From Lentisphaerota bacterium (GTDB lineage Bacteria; Verrucomicrobiota; Lentisphaeria; Victivallales; Victivallaceae), in the NCBI GenBank assembly GCA_015061745.1, contig SUWB01000007.1, positions 1 to 64,000 on the forward strand: DNA of 64,000 bases. Direction: 5' to 3'. The notes under the pieces were generated by a model, which was given only the letters and a program-made list of their open reading frames with translations, did not search any database and was not told the DNA's origin. The translations under genes and the position numbers were made by a program. Below, piece after piece: positions 17,779 to 26,423 of this stretch (positions are counted from its first letter, which is position 1; every line of letters starts with the position of its first letter).

Positions 17779-18474
17779 TTACCACGCTTGACCTTTTTTC
17801 TCAAAGTAGGCAGCAACATTGGGAATGTAAGGTTTGATCAATTTTTTGATGGCGATCGCATATTCCCGGATCTCCCACTGAGCGTGTTCACTGTCGCGGA
17901 GTTCAAGGAAGTGGAGCAGATTGGAAAGATCCACCGTTCCCCAGAATGTGACCATCATATTCTGAGGCAGCACACTGCGGGCCTGTTCACGGCAGACACC
18001 GGAAGCCAGCAGTTTTTCATACAAGGCCATACAGTTTTTGTTATGGGCGTCGATTTCTGCAACCAGAGCACTGCTGTCAAAGTCGGGATCGGCCACAGAA
18101 GCCTGACGGTTGGATTCTGCCTGACGGCGAAGCTGCTGAGGCGTATAGAACTCCATATCGATTTCAGTATATCTGCGTGAGATTTCGTTGTAACTCCAGG
18201 TGCGGTGACGGTGCCACTGGCCCCGGACAAAAAGAGGACAGTGAATGCTGAAGGTGAAAACAATGTGTTCCAGAGGACTGGTATGGCGGTGTTCGATCAG
18301 ATACTCCAACAGTTTGACATCCCGTTCATCCATATCGGATTTCAGTTTACCGAAAGAAACCCGGGCTGCATTAACAATAGTTGATTCAGTTCCCAGATGA
18401 TCAATAAGACCGACCCAGCCCTGGCCGTCCAGGACTTTAACGTGATTTGCCGGAGGCACATTCAAATGTTCCAT
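17779..18474 (-). CDS. thyX: flavin-dependent thymidylate synthase ThyX
   Basis: Makes dTMP from dUMP using methylene-tetrahydrofolate, FAD and NADPH. The 231 residues carry the ThyX signature RHRTWSYNEISRRY (RHRxxSxxExSxR) near residue 84-97, the preceding HTSPLEH and the active-site region SGVCREQARSVLPQ with the conserved serine/arginine pair. Length is normal. It lies 16 bp after a gene of unknown function in the operon started by the alpha/beta hydrolase. Presence of ThyX suggests that classical ThyA may be absent from this organism. Confidence 0.96.
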   Translation of the reverse strand: MEHLNVPPANHVKVLDGQGWVGLIDHLGTESTIVNAARVSFGKLKSDMDERDVKLLEYLIEHRHTSPLEHIVFTFSIHCPLFVRGQWHRHRTWSYNEISRRYTEIDMEFYTPQQLRRQAESNRQASVADPDFDSSALVAEIDAHNKNCMALYEKLLASGVCREQARSVLPQNMMVTFWGTVDLSNLLHFLELRDSEHAQWEIREYAIAIKKLIKPYIPNVAAYFEKKGQAW

Positions 18475-18489
18475 AAAAAAACTCCCCTT

Positions 18490-19011
18490 TTAACGGTTTT
18501 GTTGTTCAAGATATTCCCAAAAGATGTGAAAAGAGATCCGGTAGCACCACTTTAACGCTTCAAAGAGAGAGAAAAAGGGATTTTCAAACTCCGGCTCCTG
18601 CGAAAGCTCCACAAAACGCGCCATACAGATATCCGGGAAATCAAGTTCCGCTCCGTAAGAATTGAGCAGTTCTCCCGCTGCGATGGGCACATTGACAGAA
18701 AGCATTCCCTCAGTGTCAAGTTCAATATTGGTTACGCCTTCGTAAATTTGAGCAGCCGTTTCGGCGGCTTTGGCAAAAACAAAGGTAAAAAGAGCAGACA
18801 TCTGAATTCCGGAAAGAGTGCAGTCTGCGATCTTCTCATTGGCACGCAATTCCGCAAACATTTTCAAAAAAAGCTGCTTTTCAATTTCACCCAATTCAGG
18901 AGCCGTCGCAAGCTGCCCGTCGATAAATCCCCGCTCACGGGCAAGCAGAACAATAGCTCTTGCGACTTTTTGAGCCTGAAGCGAGGTGGTAAAAGTGTGT
19001 TCTTCACTCAT
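18490..19011 (-). CDS. hypothetical protein between hydrolase and thyX
   Basis: I do not recognise this 173-residue acidic protein. It looks helical, without signal peptide or clear membrane segment, though MSALFTFVFAKAAETAAQIY is moderately hydrophobic. The track's longer start reaches into the upstream hydrolase gene; MSEEH, 5 bp after that gene's stop, is preferred, with translation probably coupled. It lies 16 bp before thyX. A role linked to thymidylate or folate is only suggested by position. Confidence 0.68.
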   Translation of the reverse strand: MSEEHTFTTSLQAQKVARAIVLLARERGFIDGQLATAPELGEIEKQLFLKMFAELRANEKIADCTLSGIQMSALFTFVFAKAAETAAQIYEGVTNIELDTEGMLSVNVPIAAGELLNSYGAELDFPDICMARFVELSQEPEFENPFFSLFEALKWCYRISFHIFWEYLEQQNR

Positions 19012-19015
19012 AGTT

Positions 19016-19765
19016 TCAATACCGTACAGTTTGCAATATATAGTCAATAAGGGGCGTGGGATCATCAAGTCCGTGAGGATGATGTCCCCCCGGATGACGG
19101 AAAACTTTGATGGAGCCGCCAAGGGCTGTATAACGTTTTTCAACGATATCGGTGTTTTCCGCAATGGGAACAACTTTGTCTTCAGTTCGGGCAGCGTGGA
19201 TCAGAGGAACATCGTGTCTGGCCAGAATTTCCAGATTATCAATGGGATTTCCTTTATATTCAAGAGCCTCCTGCTCTGAACTGAAATTATAGTCTCTGAT
19301 AAGTTTTTCCCAGTTGCTCTGAGATTTTTCGCCGTTCCCCCGGCCTGCCGGCCACGATTTGAAGTCACAGACAGGATTATCGGCATAAAGACAGGCCACT
19401 TTTTCAGGATTTCTGACGGCAAAGTTGTAAATATAAAGACCTCCGCGGCTCAGCCCCAGCATAATGGGACGGCGGGAAAATCCCCAGCTTGTCATCTGAT
19501 CATAGAATTTATCAAAGTGATCTATGGCAGAAGGACAGCCGAAAGTATTTCCCACTGACATAAAAGCCAGATAAAAGCCCCGCTTGACCATTTCAAGTTC
19601 AAATGCAGGAAAGGCAGTAAAAAATTCAGCTTTCCATACCCAGGGTTTCCCGGGCAGCGGTTCAGGAGGAACAACAATCTTGCAAGGACAGCCGTCACAA
19701 GCAAAATCGTGGACTTCAAAGGAAAAATATTCCTCCACGCAGTCCACTCCGGTCAGATTTTCCAT
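19016..19765 (-). CDS. alpha/beta hydrolase
   Basis: Probably a serine esterase or peptidase-like hydrolase. The 249 residues have the nucleophile elbow GLSRGG (about residue 108), an acid candidate in ARTEDKVVP and the catalytic histidine in HPGGHHPHG. The N-terminal region VHDFACDGCPCKIVVPPEPL with three Cys before the fold is unusual. The start is placed at MENLT behind GAGGTG; the longer track start would cross the promoter at 19808-19836. It heads the operon with the 173-residue unknown and thyX. Confidence 0.83.
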   Translation of the reverse strand: MENLTGVDCVEEYFSFEVHDFACDGCPCKIVVPPEPLPGKPWVWKAEFFTAFPAFELEMVKRGFYLAFMSVGNTFGCPSAIDHFDKFYDQMTSWGFSRRPIMLGLSRGGLYIYNFAVRNPEKVACLYADNPVCDFKSWPAGRGNGEKSQSNWEKLIRDYNFSSEQEALEYKGNPIDNLEILARHDVPLIHAARTEDKVVPIAENTDIVEKRYTALGGSIKVFRHPGGHHPHGLDDPTPLIDYILQTVRY

Positions 19766-19807
19766 ACAAATACACCTCTTTATATTCGGAACAACATTAT
19801 TCGACAA

Positions 19808-19836
19808 AATATAACACTCTTTTGTCCATTTATCAA
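19808..19836 (-). promoter_or_regulatory. promoter of the alpha/beta hydrolase-thyX operon (TTGATA-N17-TATATT)
   Basis: Minus-strand -35 TTGATA and -10 TATATT separated by 17 nt, about 43 nt before the chosen start. Confidence 0.72.
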
Positions 19837-19942
19837 GGGAATGTGAAAGATTTGTTTTGAGAAAATACCAAACTGCATATCCTTCAGGGTGTTTTTCAGA
19901 CATTTCTTATAGCGTTCTTTGAGTTTTCGCCACGTGGTTGTC

Positions 19943-19971
19943 TTGATTTTTTTCAGAAAAGGTTATATATT
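19943..19971 (+). promoter_or_regulatory. promoter of the lipoprotein-yicC-cysE operon (TTGATT-N17-TATATT)
   Basis: Plus-strand -35 TTGATT and -10 TATATT with a 17-nt spacer, about 77 nt before the start codon. The 19837-19942 stretch shows nothing else I can identify. Confidence 0.7.
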
Positions 19972-20048
19972 ATGGCAGGTTCTTTCAAAGTTTTTTATTC
20001 ATCCTTTGAAAAAACTGCATAACAGAAAAAGCTTGAGGAGATTATGCA

Positions 20049-20969
20049 ATGAACAAGTACCATTTATTGCTGCCTGCGGCAATTGTGGCTCTGAGCGGAT
20101 GTTATTCCAATCTGCACTATCAGGAACAGGCGGTGGAATCTGCACGGAAATATATTTTTGAAAATGCCCGTGAATTGACTCCCGAACAGTACGCCTTTGT
20201 AAAGATGACACCTCCGGTTTTCTTTACCGGAAGAATCTTGAACAGAAACGGCAGCAGCGTTGCAGAAGGTTCCGTAGCCAGCGGCGGCAGGCTGCAAGTC
20301 TGCATCGCCTGGCGGATACCCGAACAGAAAAAGGATTATCTTGTCTTCGGTGTTACCGATGCGGCAATGAATAATTGGTACCCGGCACGATTGATCCGGC
20401 GTCCCATAGCAGCTCTCGACAGTCAGGCCTTTGCAGCACTTGCCGCAGCACGCCGCTATGCTCTGACCTCTTTGAATGAACAGATGTCTGCCGCTGAGCT
20501 GAACCGTATCCGTTTTTCCTATCCCGAACTGATCCGGAGCAAGTTTGATCTCGGGACTCCTGTTGTTCCCGAAAAAAATCCGGTTCCTGCTGCGAAAGAG
20601 GAAGAAGAAGAAAAATCCCCCCGCCCCTGGAAAAAATACCCCCTCCCGACAGTTTCTGATGAGAATGTGCAGCTTTCTCTGCTTTGGAAACTTGAAAACG
20701 ACCGCTATGCCGTTTTTTGCGGTGTCGGAAAAACAGATATGTCGGACTGGCAGATCTCTATGGCTGGAATTTTCGGGGAAGATGAAGTCAAAAAAGCACG
20801 CCTTGAAATCATAAAGACTCCGGAAAAGTATCTTTTCCCCCTGGAAACGAAGTCTGAGCTTCAAAAGGAAAAAACAAAGAATACCGCAGAAAGTTCTGTT
20901 TCAGCCAAAGAAAATTCAGCGGACAATACCGTAAAAAAAGCAGACAGTACAGCCAAAGGAGAAAAATAA
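20049..20969 (+). CDS. lipoprotein of unknown function
   Basis: A 306-residue lipoprotein: the signal ends in a lipobox, VALSGC, with the acylated Cys near residue 18. Two similar folded stretches are visible, each with a short beta-rich piece ending in a MxxW segment (TDAAMNNWYPARL and KTDMSDWQISMAG), suggesting a duplicated domain. Between them is a charged linker (AAKEEEEEKSPRPWKKYP), and the last 40 residues are a low-complexity K/E/S/A tail. No family recognised. It is first in an operon with yicC, 1 bp before that gene. Confidence 0.75.
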   Translation: MNKYHLLLPAAIVALSGCYSNLHYQEQAVESARKYIFENARELTPEQYAFVKMTPPVFFTGRILNRNGSSVAEGSVASGGRLQVCIAWRIPEQKKDYLVFGVTDAAMNNWYPARLIRRPIAALDSQAFAALAAARRYALTSLNEQMSAAELNRIRFSYPELIRSKFDLGTPVVPEKNPVPAAKEEEEEKSPRPWKKYPLPTVSDENVQLSLLWKLENDRYAVFCGVGKTDMSDWQISMAGIFGEDEVKKARLEIIKTPEKYLFPLETKSELQKEKTKNTAESSVSAKENSADNTVKKADSTAKGEK

Positions 20970-20970
20970 T

Positions 20971-21843
20971 ATGCGCAGTATGACTGGCTTTGGAAAAGCC
21001 GATGGACAATATGCTGATCAAATCTACTTTTCCGTTGAAATTTCAAGTGTAAACAGAAAACAACTTGAACTGCGCTGTTCACTTCCTGCCGAGTTGAGCG
21101 GCCTTGAAAGTATCATCCGGCAGAAAATAAGCTCTTTTATCAGCCGGGGCTCAGTCAACGTCAAGGTCCTTTTGCGTAAAAACGGAGCTGTCAATCAAAC
21201 TATAGATACTGAATATCTGAACCAGTTGACTGCCATTGCCAAAGAGGTTCGGCAATCTCAGAACTTGAGTGCCGAAGTCAACGTGGAACAGTTGATGGCA
21301 TTGCCTAATGTTATTGTTTCAGCAGGTGAAAACATTGATATCTCTGAAATGACTGAAGCCTTTACCGCAGCTCTGGATGCTGCCGGAGAGGAGTTTACCG
21401 CAATGCGGCGCAGAGAAGGGGAGGCATTGAAAGCAGATTTGAGCAGCCGTGCCGCTTTCCTTGAAGAACTTTTGCGGCAAATTGAACCTTTGGCTGCCAA
21501 AGTTCCGGAAATCGCAAGAAAGCGTCTTTACTGCAAACTTGCCGCCGAAAAGCTCCCTGTTGAGCCTAATGACGAATTGTTTGCCAGGGAAATGCTTTTT
21601 TATCTGGATAAATCCGATGTCTCAGAAGAAATCACCCGCCTGAAAAGCCATTTCGGACAGTTGCGCAACTTCTTTGAACTTGAAGAACCTGCCGGCAGAG
21701 GTATGGACTTTTTGCTTCAGGAGTTTTTCAGAGAGATCACAACTTTGGGCAACAAAGCCCCCTCTCCGGAACTTTCTGCTTTGGTGGTCAAATTCAAAAC
21801 TGAATTGGAAAAACTGCGTGAGCAGGTTCAGAATGTGGAGTGA
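20971..21843 (+). CDS. yicC: YicC family endoribonuclease
   Basis: YicC-type RNase; family members degrade small RNAs and some mRNAs. The 290 residues start with the hallmark MRSMTGFGKADG, then SVEISSVNRKQLELRCSLP, and end with the C-terminal DUF1732-like block (GRGMDFLLQEFFREITTLGNK). Length matches the family. In many bacteria it precedes gmk; here it is followed by serine acetyltransferase with a 4-bp overlap. Confidence 0.94.
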   Translation: MRSMTGFGKADGQYADQIYFSVEISSVNRKQLELRCSLPAELSGLESIIRQKISSFISRGSVNVKVLLRKNGAVNQTIDTEYLNQLTAIAKEVRQSQNLSAEVNVEQLMALPNVIVSAGENIDISEMTEAFTAALDAAGEEFTAMRRREGEALKADLSSRAAFLEELLRQIEPLAAKVPEIARKRLYCKLAAEKLPVEPNDELFAREMLFYLDKSDVSEEITRLKSHFGQLRNFFELEEPAGRGMDFLLQEFFREITTLGNKAPSPELSALVVKFKTELEKLREQVQNVE

Positions 21844-22757
21844 AAATATTTATGCTGTGCAGTAAAACAACTCAAAAACTTTCACTTATCACCGAAAGTC
21901 TTTCCCGTTCCTACGATGACCGTTTCGGTGTGAATTATACCAACAAGGACAATCTGCCGCGCCGGTCTGAGATCGTCAGCGTGACAGAAAAACTTTTGGA
22001 ACTGCTCTTTCCCGGATTCGATCAGCGATTCCGGGGCGAAGTCGATACAGAGGAAATCGTTGAACTTTGTTTTTCGGAATTGACCAGCCAGATTTGTCGG
22101 GCACTGCACCGTTACGGCAGCGCAGAACACGTTTGCGAGTGCGGTGAGTCTGCCAGATGCGAAGAAGCAGCCTTTACGTTACTGAGCAAACTGCCGCAAG
22201 TCCGTGAAATGCTCAAAGCTGATGTCCAGGCAGCCTATATCGGTGACCCTGCCGCTGCCAGCTGTGACGAAGTCATCTTGAGTTATCCCGGGCTCAAAGC
22301 TGTTGCCATTCAGCGGTTGGCGCATATATTGTATGAAGAAAAGATTCCGTTGATTCCCCGGATGATGACTGAATATGCTCACTCTGCTACCGGAATTGAT
22401 ATCCATCCCGGAGCCCGGATCGGTAAAGGATTTTTTATAGATCACGGTACCGGCGTGGTGATCGGAGAAACTGCTGTTCTGGGAGAAAAGGTCCGGATTT
22501 ATCAGGGCGTTACACTGGGGGCTGTCAGTTTCCCCAAAGATGCTTGCGGTGCTTTGATCAAAGGACAGAAGCGTCATCCCACGATTGGCAACAACGTCAC
22601 CATTTATTCAGGAGCTTCTGTGTTGGGAGATATCACCATCGGTGATAACTCCGTCATCGGAGGCAACGTCTGGTTGACAGAAAGTCTGCCCGCCGGAACA
22701 AAGATCACGGCTGCAATGCCCGAAAACCGTAAGAAATTCAATGGACAATCAAAATGA
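21840..22757 (+). CDS. cysE: serine O-acetyltransferase (EpsC/CysE type)
   Basis: Makes O-acetylserine from serine and acetyl-CoA, the first step of cysteine synthesis. The 305 residues have an extended N-terminal helical domain of about 170 residues and a left-handed beta-helix of hexapeptide repeats (DIHPGARIGKGFFIDHGTGV and IGNNVTIYSGASVLGDITIG), as in the EpsC type. The GTG at 21840 overlaps the yicC stop as GTGA; an ATG at 21852, 11 nt behind GGAG, is a good alternative. No cysK is in the window. Confidence 0.93.
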   Translation: MKIFMLCSKTTQKLSLITESLSRSYDDRFGVNYTNKDNLPRRSEIVSVTEKLLELLFPGFDQRFRGEVDTEEIVELCFSELTSQICRALHRYGSAEHVCECGESARCEEAAFTLLSKLPQVREMLKADVQAAYIGDPAAASCDEVILSYPGLKAVAIQRLAHILYEEKIPLIPRMMTEYAHSATGIDIHPGARIGKGFFIDHGTGVVIGETAVLGEKVRIYQGVTLGAVSFPKDACGALIKGQKRHPTIGNNVTIYSGASVLGDITIGDNSVIGGNVWLTESLPAGTKITAAMPENRKKFNGQSK

Positions 22758-23416
22758 GTTGTACTGAAAATTACTTTGCTCTGCAAAAAGAACTTGCCGA
22801 ACTTGCTCCTGACGGCAGTGTAAAACTGCTTCCCGTTTCAAAGACGGTGTCAGCAGATGTCATCCGGGAACTTTACGATGCCGGAGTCAGGGAGTTTGCC
22901 GAAAACCGTATTGAGGTACTCAATCCCAAGTCGGAAATCCTGCCTGAAGATATTGTCTGGCACTTTATCGGCAGACTGCAAAGCAACAAAGTCAGAAAAA
23001 TCCTCAAAGTGGCAAAAGTTATTCACTCTGTCGATTCTGTTGAACTTGTTGAACGTATCAGCCGGATCGCCGGAGAAGAAAAATGCACTCCTGAAATTTA
23101 CCTTGAAATCAGTGTTTCAGGCGAAGAATGCAAAGGGGGATTCCCCGTTGATCGTGCCATTGAACTGGCCAGAGCTGCGGTCAATGCCCCCAATATCAAA
23201 CTGACAGGTCTTATGACGATGGCTCCCCTTGAGGCCGATGCTGCTGAATGCCGCAAAGTTTTCTCAGGATTACGGGAGTGCCGGGACAAAATCGAAGCTG
23301 AACTGAATGTAAAACTTCCCGGGCTTTCTATGGGAATGAGCAATGACTGGCGTGAAGCAGTCGCTTGCGGTTCAACTTTGATCCGCGTGGGAAGTTCGAT
23401 TTTTCATAAAGAATGA
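22754..23416 (+). CDS. yggS: YggS/PLPBP-type PLP homeostasis protein
   Basis: PLP-binding single-domain protein that helps balance vitamin B6 and amino/keto acid pools. The 220 residues have the PLP lysine in LLPVSKTVSADVI, FAENRIEVLNPK, WHFIGRLQSNKVRKIL, and the phosphate-binding end LSMGMSNDWREAVACGSTLIR. It overlaps the acetyltransferase by 4 bp. A pdxST system lies 6 kb away, so de novo B6 synthesis is also present. Confidence 0.95.
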   Translation: MSCTENYFALQKELAELAPDGSVKLLPVSKTVSADVIRELYDAGVREFAENRIEVLNPKSEILPEDIVWHFIGRLQSNKVRKILKVAKVIHSVDSVELVERISRIAGEEKCTPEIYLEISVSGEECKGGFPVDRAIELARAAVNAPNIKLTGLMTMAPLEADAAECRKVFSGLRECRDKIEAELNVKLPGLSMGMSNDWREAVACGSTLIRVGSSIFHKE

Positions 23417-24204
23417 AAAAATACCGTAAATATCTGTTTGCTTTTATTGTTTTGGCAGGAGTGCTTATGTTGATTACTTTATGTGCCGGCTGTATGGCAG
23501 ACAAAATCATTTTTCAGCCCCGTCCAGACCTTTATCCGAAACTTGAGGGTGTGGAAATGCTGGCTCTGAAAAATTCCGGCAATATCGCATTAAAGTATAC
23601 TCCGCCGGCTCAAGAGGAGGGGCTGATTTTTCTTCACTGCCACGGCAATGCGGAAAATTTGCGGACGATCCAATGGCGGCAAGAACTGTTTGCTTTAAAA
23701 GGGTACGGCTTTTGTGCCTTTGATTACGAAGGATACGGCCGCAGCAGCGGTAAACCTTCTGAGGCGGGAGTCCGCAGGGATGTTTTGCGGGTATGGCGTT
23801 ACCTGACTGAAGAAAAGAAGATTCCCCCGGAAAGAATCGTCATCCACGGCTTTTCTCTGGGAACCGGAGCAGCAGTCTTTCTGGCTTCTCAAATTACCAA
23901 TGCAAAGGCTCTGATTCTTGAAGCTCCTTTTACCAGCACCTACGGTGTCGTCGGTTTGGCCTGGGTGCCTGGAAACCGATTCGTCAGTATCGACAGAATC
24001 CCTCAAGTCAAGATGCCGGTAATGATTATGCACGGCGACCGTGACCGGATCATTCCTTTCAGACACGGCAAAAAACTTTTTGCCAAAGCTCCTGACCCCA
24101 AACGCTTCTTTCATATCCGCGGGGCAGGGCACAACAACATTATTGCAACAGCCGGTGACACCTACTGGCAGCAGATAAATGAGTTTTTGCAAATAAAAAA
24201 ATAA
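23413..24204 (+). CDS. alpha/beta hydrolase lipoprotein (BEM46-like)
   Basis: Membrane-anchored serine hydrolase of the ABHD13/BEM46-like group; substrate unknown. The 263 residues begin with a signal ending in the lipobox-like TLCAGC, then the oxyanion region HCHGNAENL, FDYEGYGRSSGKPSE, the nucleophile elbow GFSLGTG (about residue 155), the acid in HGDRDRIIP and the histidine in GAGHNN. It overlaps yggS by 4 bp and ends the tight four-gene overlap block. Confidence 0.87.
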   Translation: MKKYRKYLFAFIVLAGVLMLITLCAGCMADKIIFQPRPDLYPKLEGVEMLALKNSGNIALKYTPPAQEEGLIFLHCHGNAENLRTIQWRQELFALKGYGFCAFDYEGYGRSSGKPSEAGVRRDVLRVWRYLTEEKKIPPERIVIHGFSLGTGAAVFLASQITNAKALILEAPFTSTYGVVGLAWVPGNRFVSIDRIPQVKMPVMIMHGDRDRIIPFRHGKKLFAKAPDPKRFFHIRGAGHNNIIATAGDTYWQQINEFLQIKK

Positions 24205-24222
24205 TCAAAAGAAAGGCAAAAA

Positions 24223-25029
24223 ATGAAAACAACTTTTACAGTATTGCTCCTTGCTGCGGCAATGATCTTCCAGCTGGCAGCAGCTGAACCTGCCAAAAAA
24301 GCTCCGGCTTCCAAAGATGCCGCTCCCAAAACCAAAGCTGCGGCAAAAAAGAAAAAGCCCGCAAAAAAACTGACTTTGGCAGAGGAAATCAAAATTGCTA
24401 CCACTCCTGTGCAATTCAAACGGCACATCAAACGGCACGAAGCTAAAAAGGCTTATGCCCTTAAAGACAAAGATAAGATCAAGATTCTGATGCTGGGAGA
24501 CTCCATTACCCACCAGTGGGAATACCCCAAAGCCGCTGAAGTTTACAAGAAATATATGGCCCCTTACAATGTTCTCAACCTCGGCTGTAACGGGGATCGT
24601 ACATACCACACTCTCTGGCTGATTGAAAAAAGCGGTATCCTTGATCTGATCAAACCTCAGCTTGTTACCATTATGATCGGAACCAACAACCGGGGCAATT
24701 ATAAAGCCACTGCGGCCGGTATCAAAGCCATTGTTGAAAAGGTCAGCAAACGCTATCCCGATGCCAAGATCCTGCTCTACGCCATCTTCCCCCGCGGTGC
24801 TGACAACAAAAACGCCCGCCGGATCGAAAACGAAAAGGTCAATAGGGAAATCGTTAAATTCTGCGACAATAAAAAGATCATCTGGGTCGATATCCGTAAA
24901 AACTTCCTGACTCCGGAAGGAATCCTGGAACGCAGTGTGATGCCCGATCTGCTCCACCCCCGGGGTACCAAAGGGTATACCATCTGGGGCGAATCCCTGC
25001 GGCCCTATTTTGAAAAATACGGCAAATAA
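24223..25029 (+). CDS. secreted SGNH/GDSL hydrolase
   Basis: Secreted esterase, probably removing acyl groups from glycans. The 268 residues start with a signal peptide, then a 50-residue Lys/Ala/Pro-rich linker (AKKAPASKDAAPKTKAAAKK) and the SGNH fold: block I GDSIT, block II Gly in LGCNGDRT, block III GTNN, block V DLLHP. The fold resembles platelet-activating-factor acetylhydrolase-like esterases. A good terminator follows. Confidence 0.88.
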   Translation: MKTTFTVLLLAAAMIFQLAAAEPAKKAPASKDAAPKTKAAAKKKKPAKKLTLAEEIKIATTPVQFKRHIKRHEAKKAYALKDKDKIKILMLGDSITHQWEYPKAAEVYKKYMAPYNVLNLGCNGDRTYHTLWLIEKSGILDLIKPQLVTIMIGTNNRGNYKATAAGIKAIVEKVSKRYPDAKILLYAIFPRGADNKNARRIENEKVNREIVKFCDNKKIIWVDIRKNFLTPEGILERSVMPDLLHPRGTKGYTIWGESLRPYFEKYGK

Positions 25030-25050
25030 AAGTTTCGTCAGCGTTATATT

Positions 25051-25079
25051 CCGGTATCTGAACGGTACCGGATTTTTTT
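25051..25079 (+). terminator. Rho-independent terminator of the yicC-SGNH operon
   Basis: CCGGTA and TACCGG form a 6-bp stem around a 9-nt loop, followed by A and seven T. Confidence 0.72.
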
Positions 25080-25099
25080 ATGATTTTTTTCTGCGGCAG

Positions 25100-25128
25100 T
25101 TGTAAAATCTCCGCAATAGAGGTATATT
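25100..25128 (+). promoter_or_regulatory. promoter of the YARHG-sialidase pair (TTGTAA-N17-TATATT)
   Basis: -35 TTGTAA and -10 TATATT with 17 nt between, immediately after the preceding terminator and 32 nt before the start codon. Confidence 0.72.
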
Positions 25129-25160
25129 AACTTCAAAGGTTGTCCCAAAAGAGGTAAGAA

Positions 25161-26423
25161 ATGAAAATAATATTGATTTTTTTATTCCTGTTTTCTGTGT
25201 TATCTTATTCCTTCGGCAATGCAGGTATCTTCCGGGGCCAAGGGCAAACGCCGGTATTGGAAAAAAATTCCCAAATCCAAATGGTCTCAGAGGAAATCGA
25301 GATGATTCCCCGGCCGGGAAAAAGACCGGTTGACCTTTCCTTACGCAATATGGATAAAATGGATTTTCGCTGCCGTTTTGTGTTTCGTAATCTGACTGAA
25401 AAAAGTGTAACGCTTCCTGTGGGATTCCCGCTGGGAGGTGCATATATATATAGCCCCAAAGGAAAATATGATCAAAAAGAGCTGATTGAACGATTTGCTT
25501 TTTCTGCTTCGGTCAATGGACAAAAGCTCCCTGTCCGTTTTGTCCCTTATGATAAGAAACGTAAATTCAGCCAGCTTTTCTTATGGGAAATGACTTTCCC
25601 ACCCAATCAGCAGTTGGAACTTCTGGTCAATTATACAATGGAAGGGGGAATGGGGCTGGGAACAACCAGACGTCAGCACAACTACTTTGACCAATGGATC
25701 AAATACAAGTGTGACTGCTTGAATATGGAAATGTTTACCATAAATATGATACAGATGCAAATGTATATCACAGAAACAGGTTCCAGTTGGGCCGGAGTCA
25801 TTGAAAAAGCAGTTTTTCGCTATTACCCTTATGAGTTTGAAAAATATCTTGCCAAAAGAGGGGCCTGGGAAGAAAGTGCTGCTCAACGCAAAAAACGGTT
25901 GGAAGAACGGAAAAAAAAGCCCGGTATCCTCTTTTCTCCTGAGATGCCTATGCGCAGAATGTGGAATCCTGCTTTTGAAAAGTGGCATTACAACAAAGAT
26001 AAAAACTGTCTGGAACTGGTATTTCACTCCTGGAAACCTCAGAAAAAGGATAATATCCAAATCTCTTACAGCTTTTACCCGATCCCTTGCAATGAGGAAG
26101 AATTTGAACTTGTCTGCAAGGCCGTTCGATCCAGTCTGGAGCAGGAACGTAACCTTAAAGAACGCTATAAAAAAGAAAATCCCAAACTTTATAAAAAATA
26201 TTGGGCTTCACGCACTATCCCTGAGTTTGGGCCTGCCGTGCGGAAAAATCTGGCTGATTGGGTCCTGGAATTCCACGGGATCCCACGCAACAACCCCGAT
26301 CTTGCCGATTATCTGGCAGATCAGCAATGGTATCCCGTTAAAAAACAGTATGCTATCAGTAGCAAATATAAACAAATGCTGCTGAATATTTCAGCGTATA
26401 AGGATCAAAAATCAAATGAATAA
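25161..26423 (+). CDS. secreted protein with a YARHG-like C-terminal domain
   Basis: A 420-residue secreted protein with a signal peptide (about residues 1-19). Residues 40-330 are rich in beta strands and resemble DUF4424-like secreted proteins (VFRNLTEKSVTLPVGFPLGG; LWEMTFPPNQQLELLVNYTM), with a Lys/Arg-rich insertion near 240-255. The last 60 residues match the YARHG pattern: a helix ending VLEFHGIPRNNPDLADYLAD, then QQWY. YARHG domains are extracellular and of uncertain, perhaps peptidoglycan-binding, function. It overlaps the sialidase-like gene by 8 bp. Confidence 0.72.
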   Translation: MKIILIFLFLFSVLSYSFGNAGIFRGQGQTPVLEKNSQIQMVSEEIEMIPRPGKRPVDLSLRNMDKMDFRCRFVFRNLTEKSVTLPVGFPLGGAYIYSPKGKYDQKELIERFAFSASVNGQKLPVRFVPYDKKRKFSQLFLWEMTFPPNQQLELLVNYTMEGGMGLGTTRRQHNYFDQWIKYKCDCLNMEMFTINMIQMQMYITETGSSWAGVIEKAVFRYYPYEFEKYLAKRGAWEESAAQRKKRLEERKKKPGILFSPEMPMRRMWNPAFEKWHYNKDKNCLELVFHSWKPQKKDNIQISYSFYPIPCNEEEFELVCKAVRSSLEQERNLKERYKKENPKLYKKYWASRTIPEFGPAVRKNLADWVLEFHGIPRNNPDLADYLADQQWYPVKKQYAISSKYKQMLLNISAYKDQKSNE

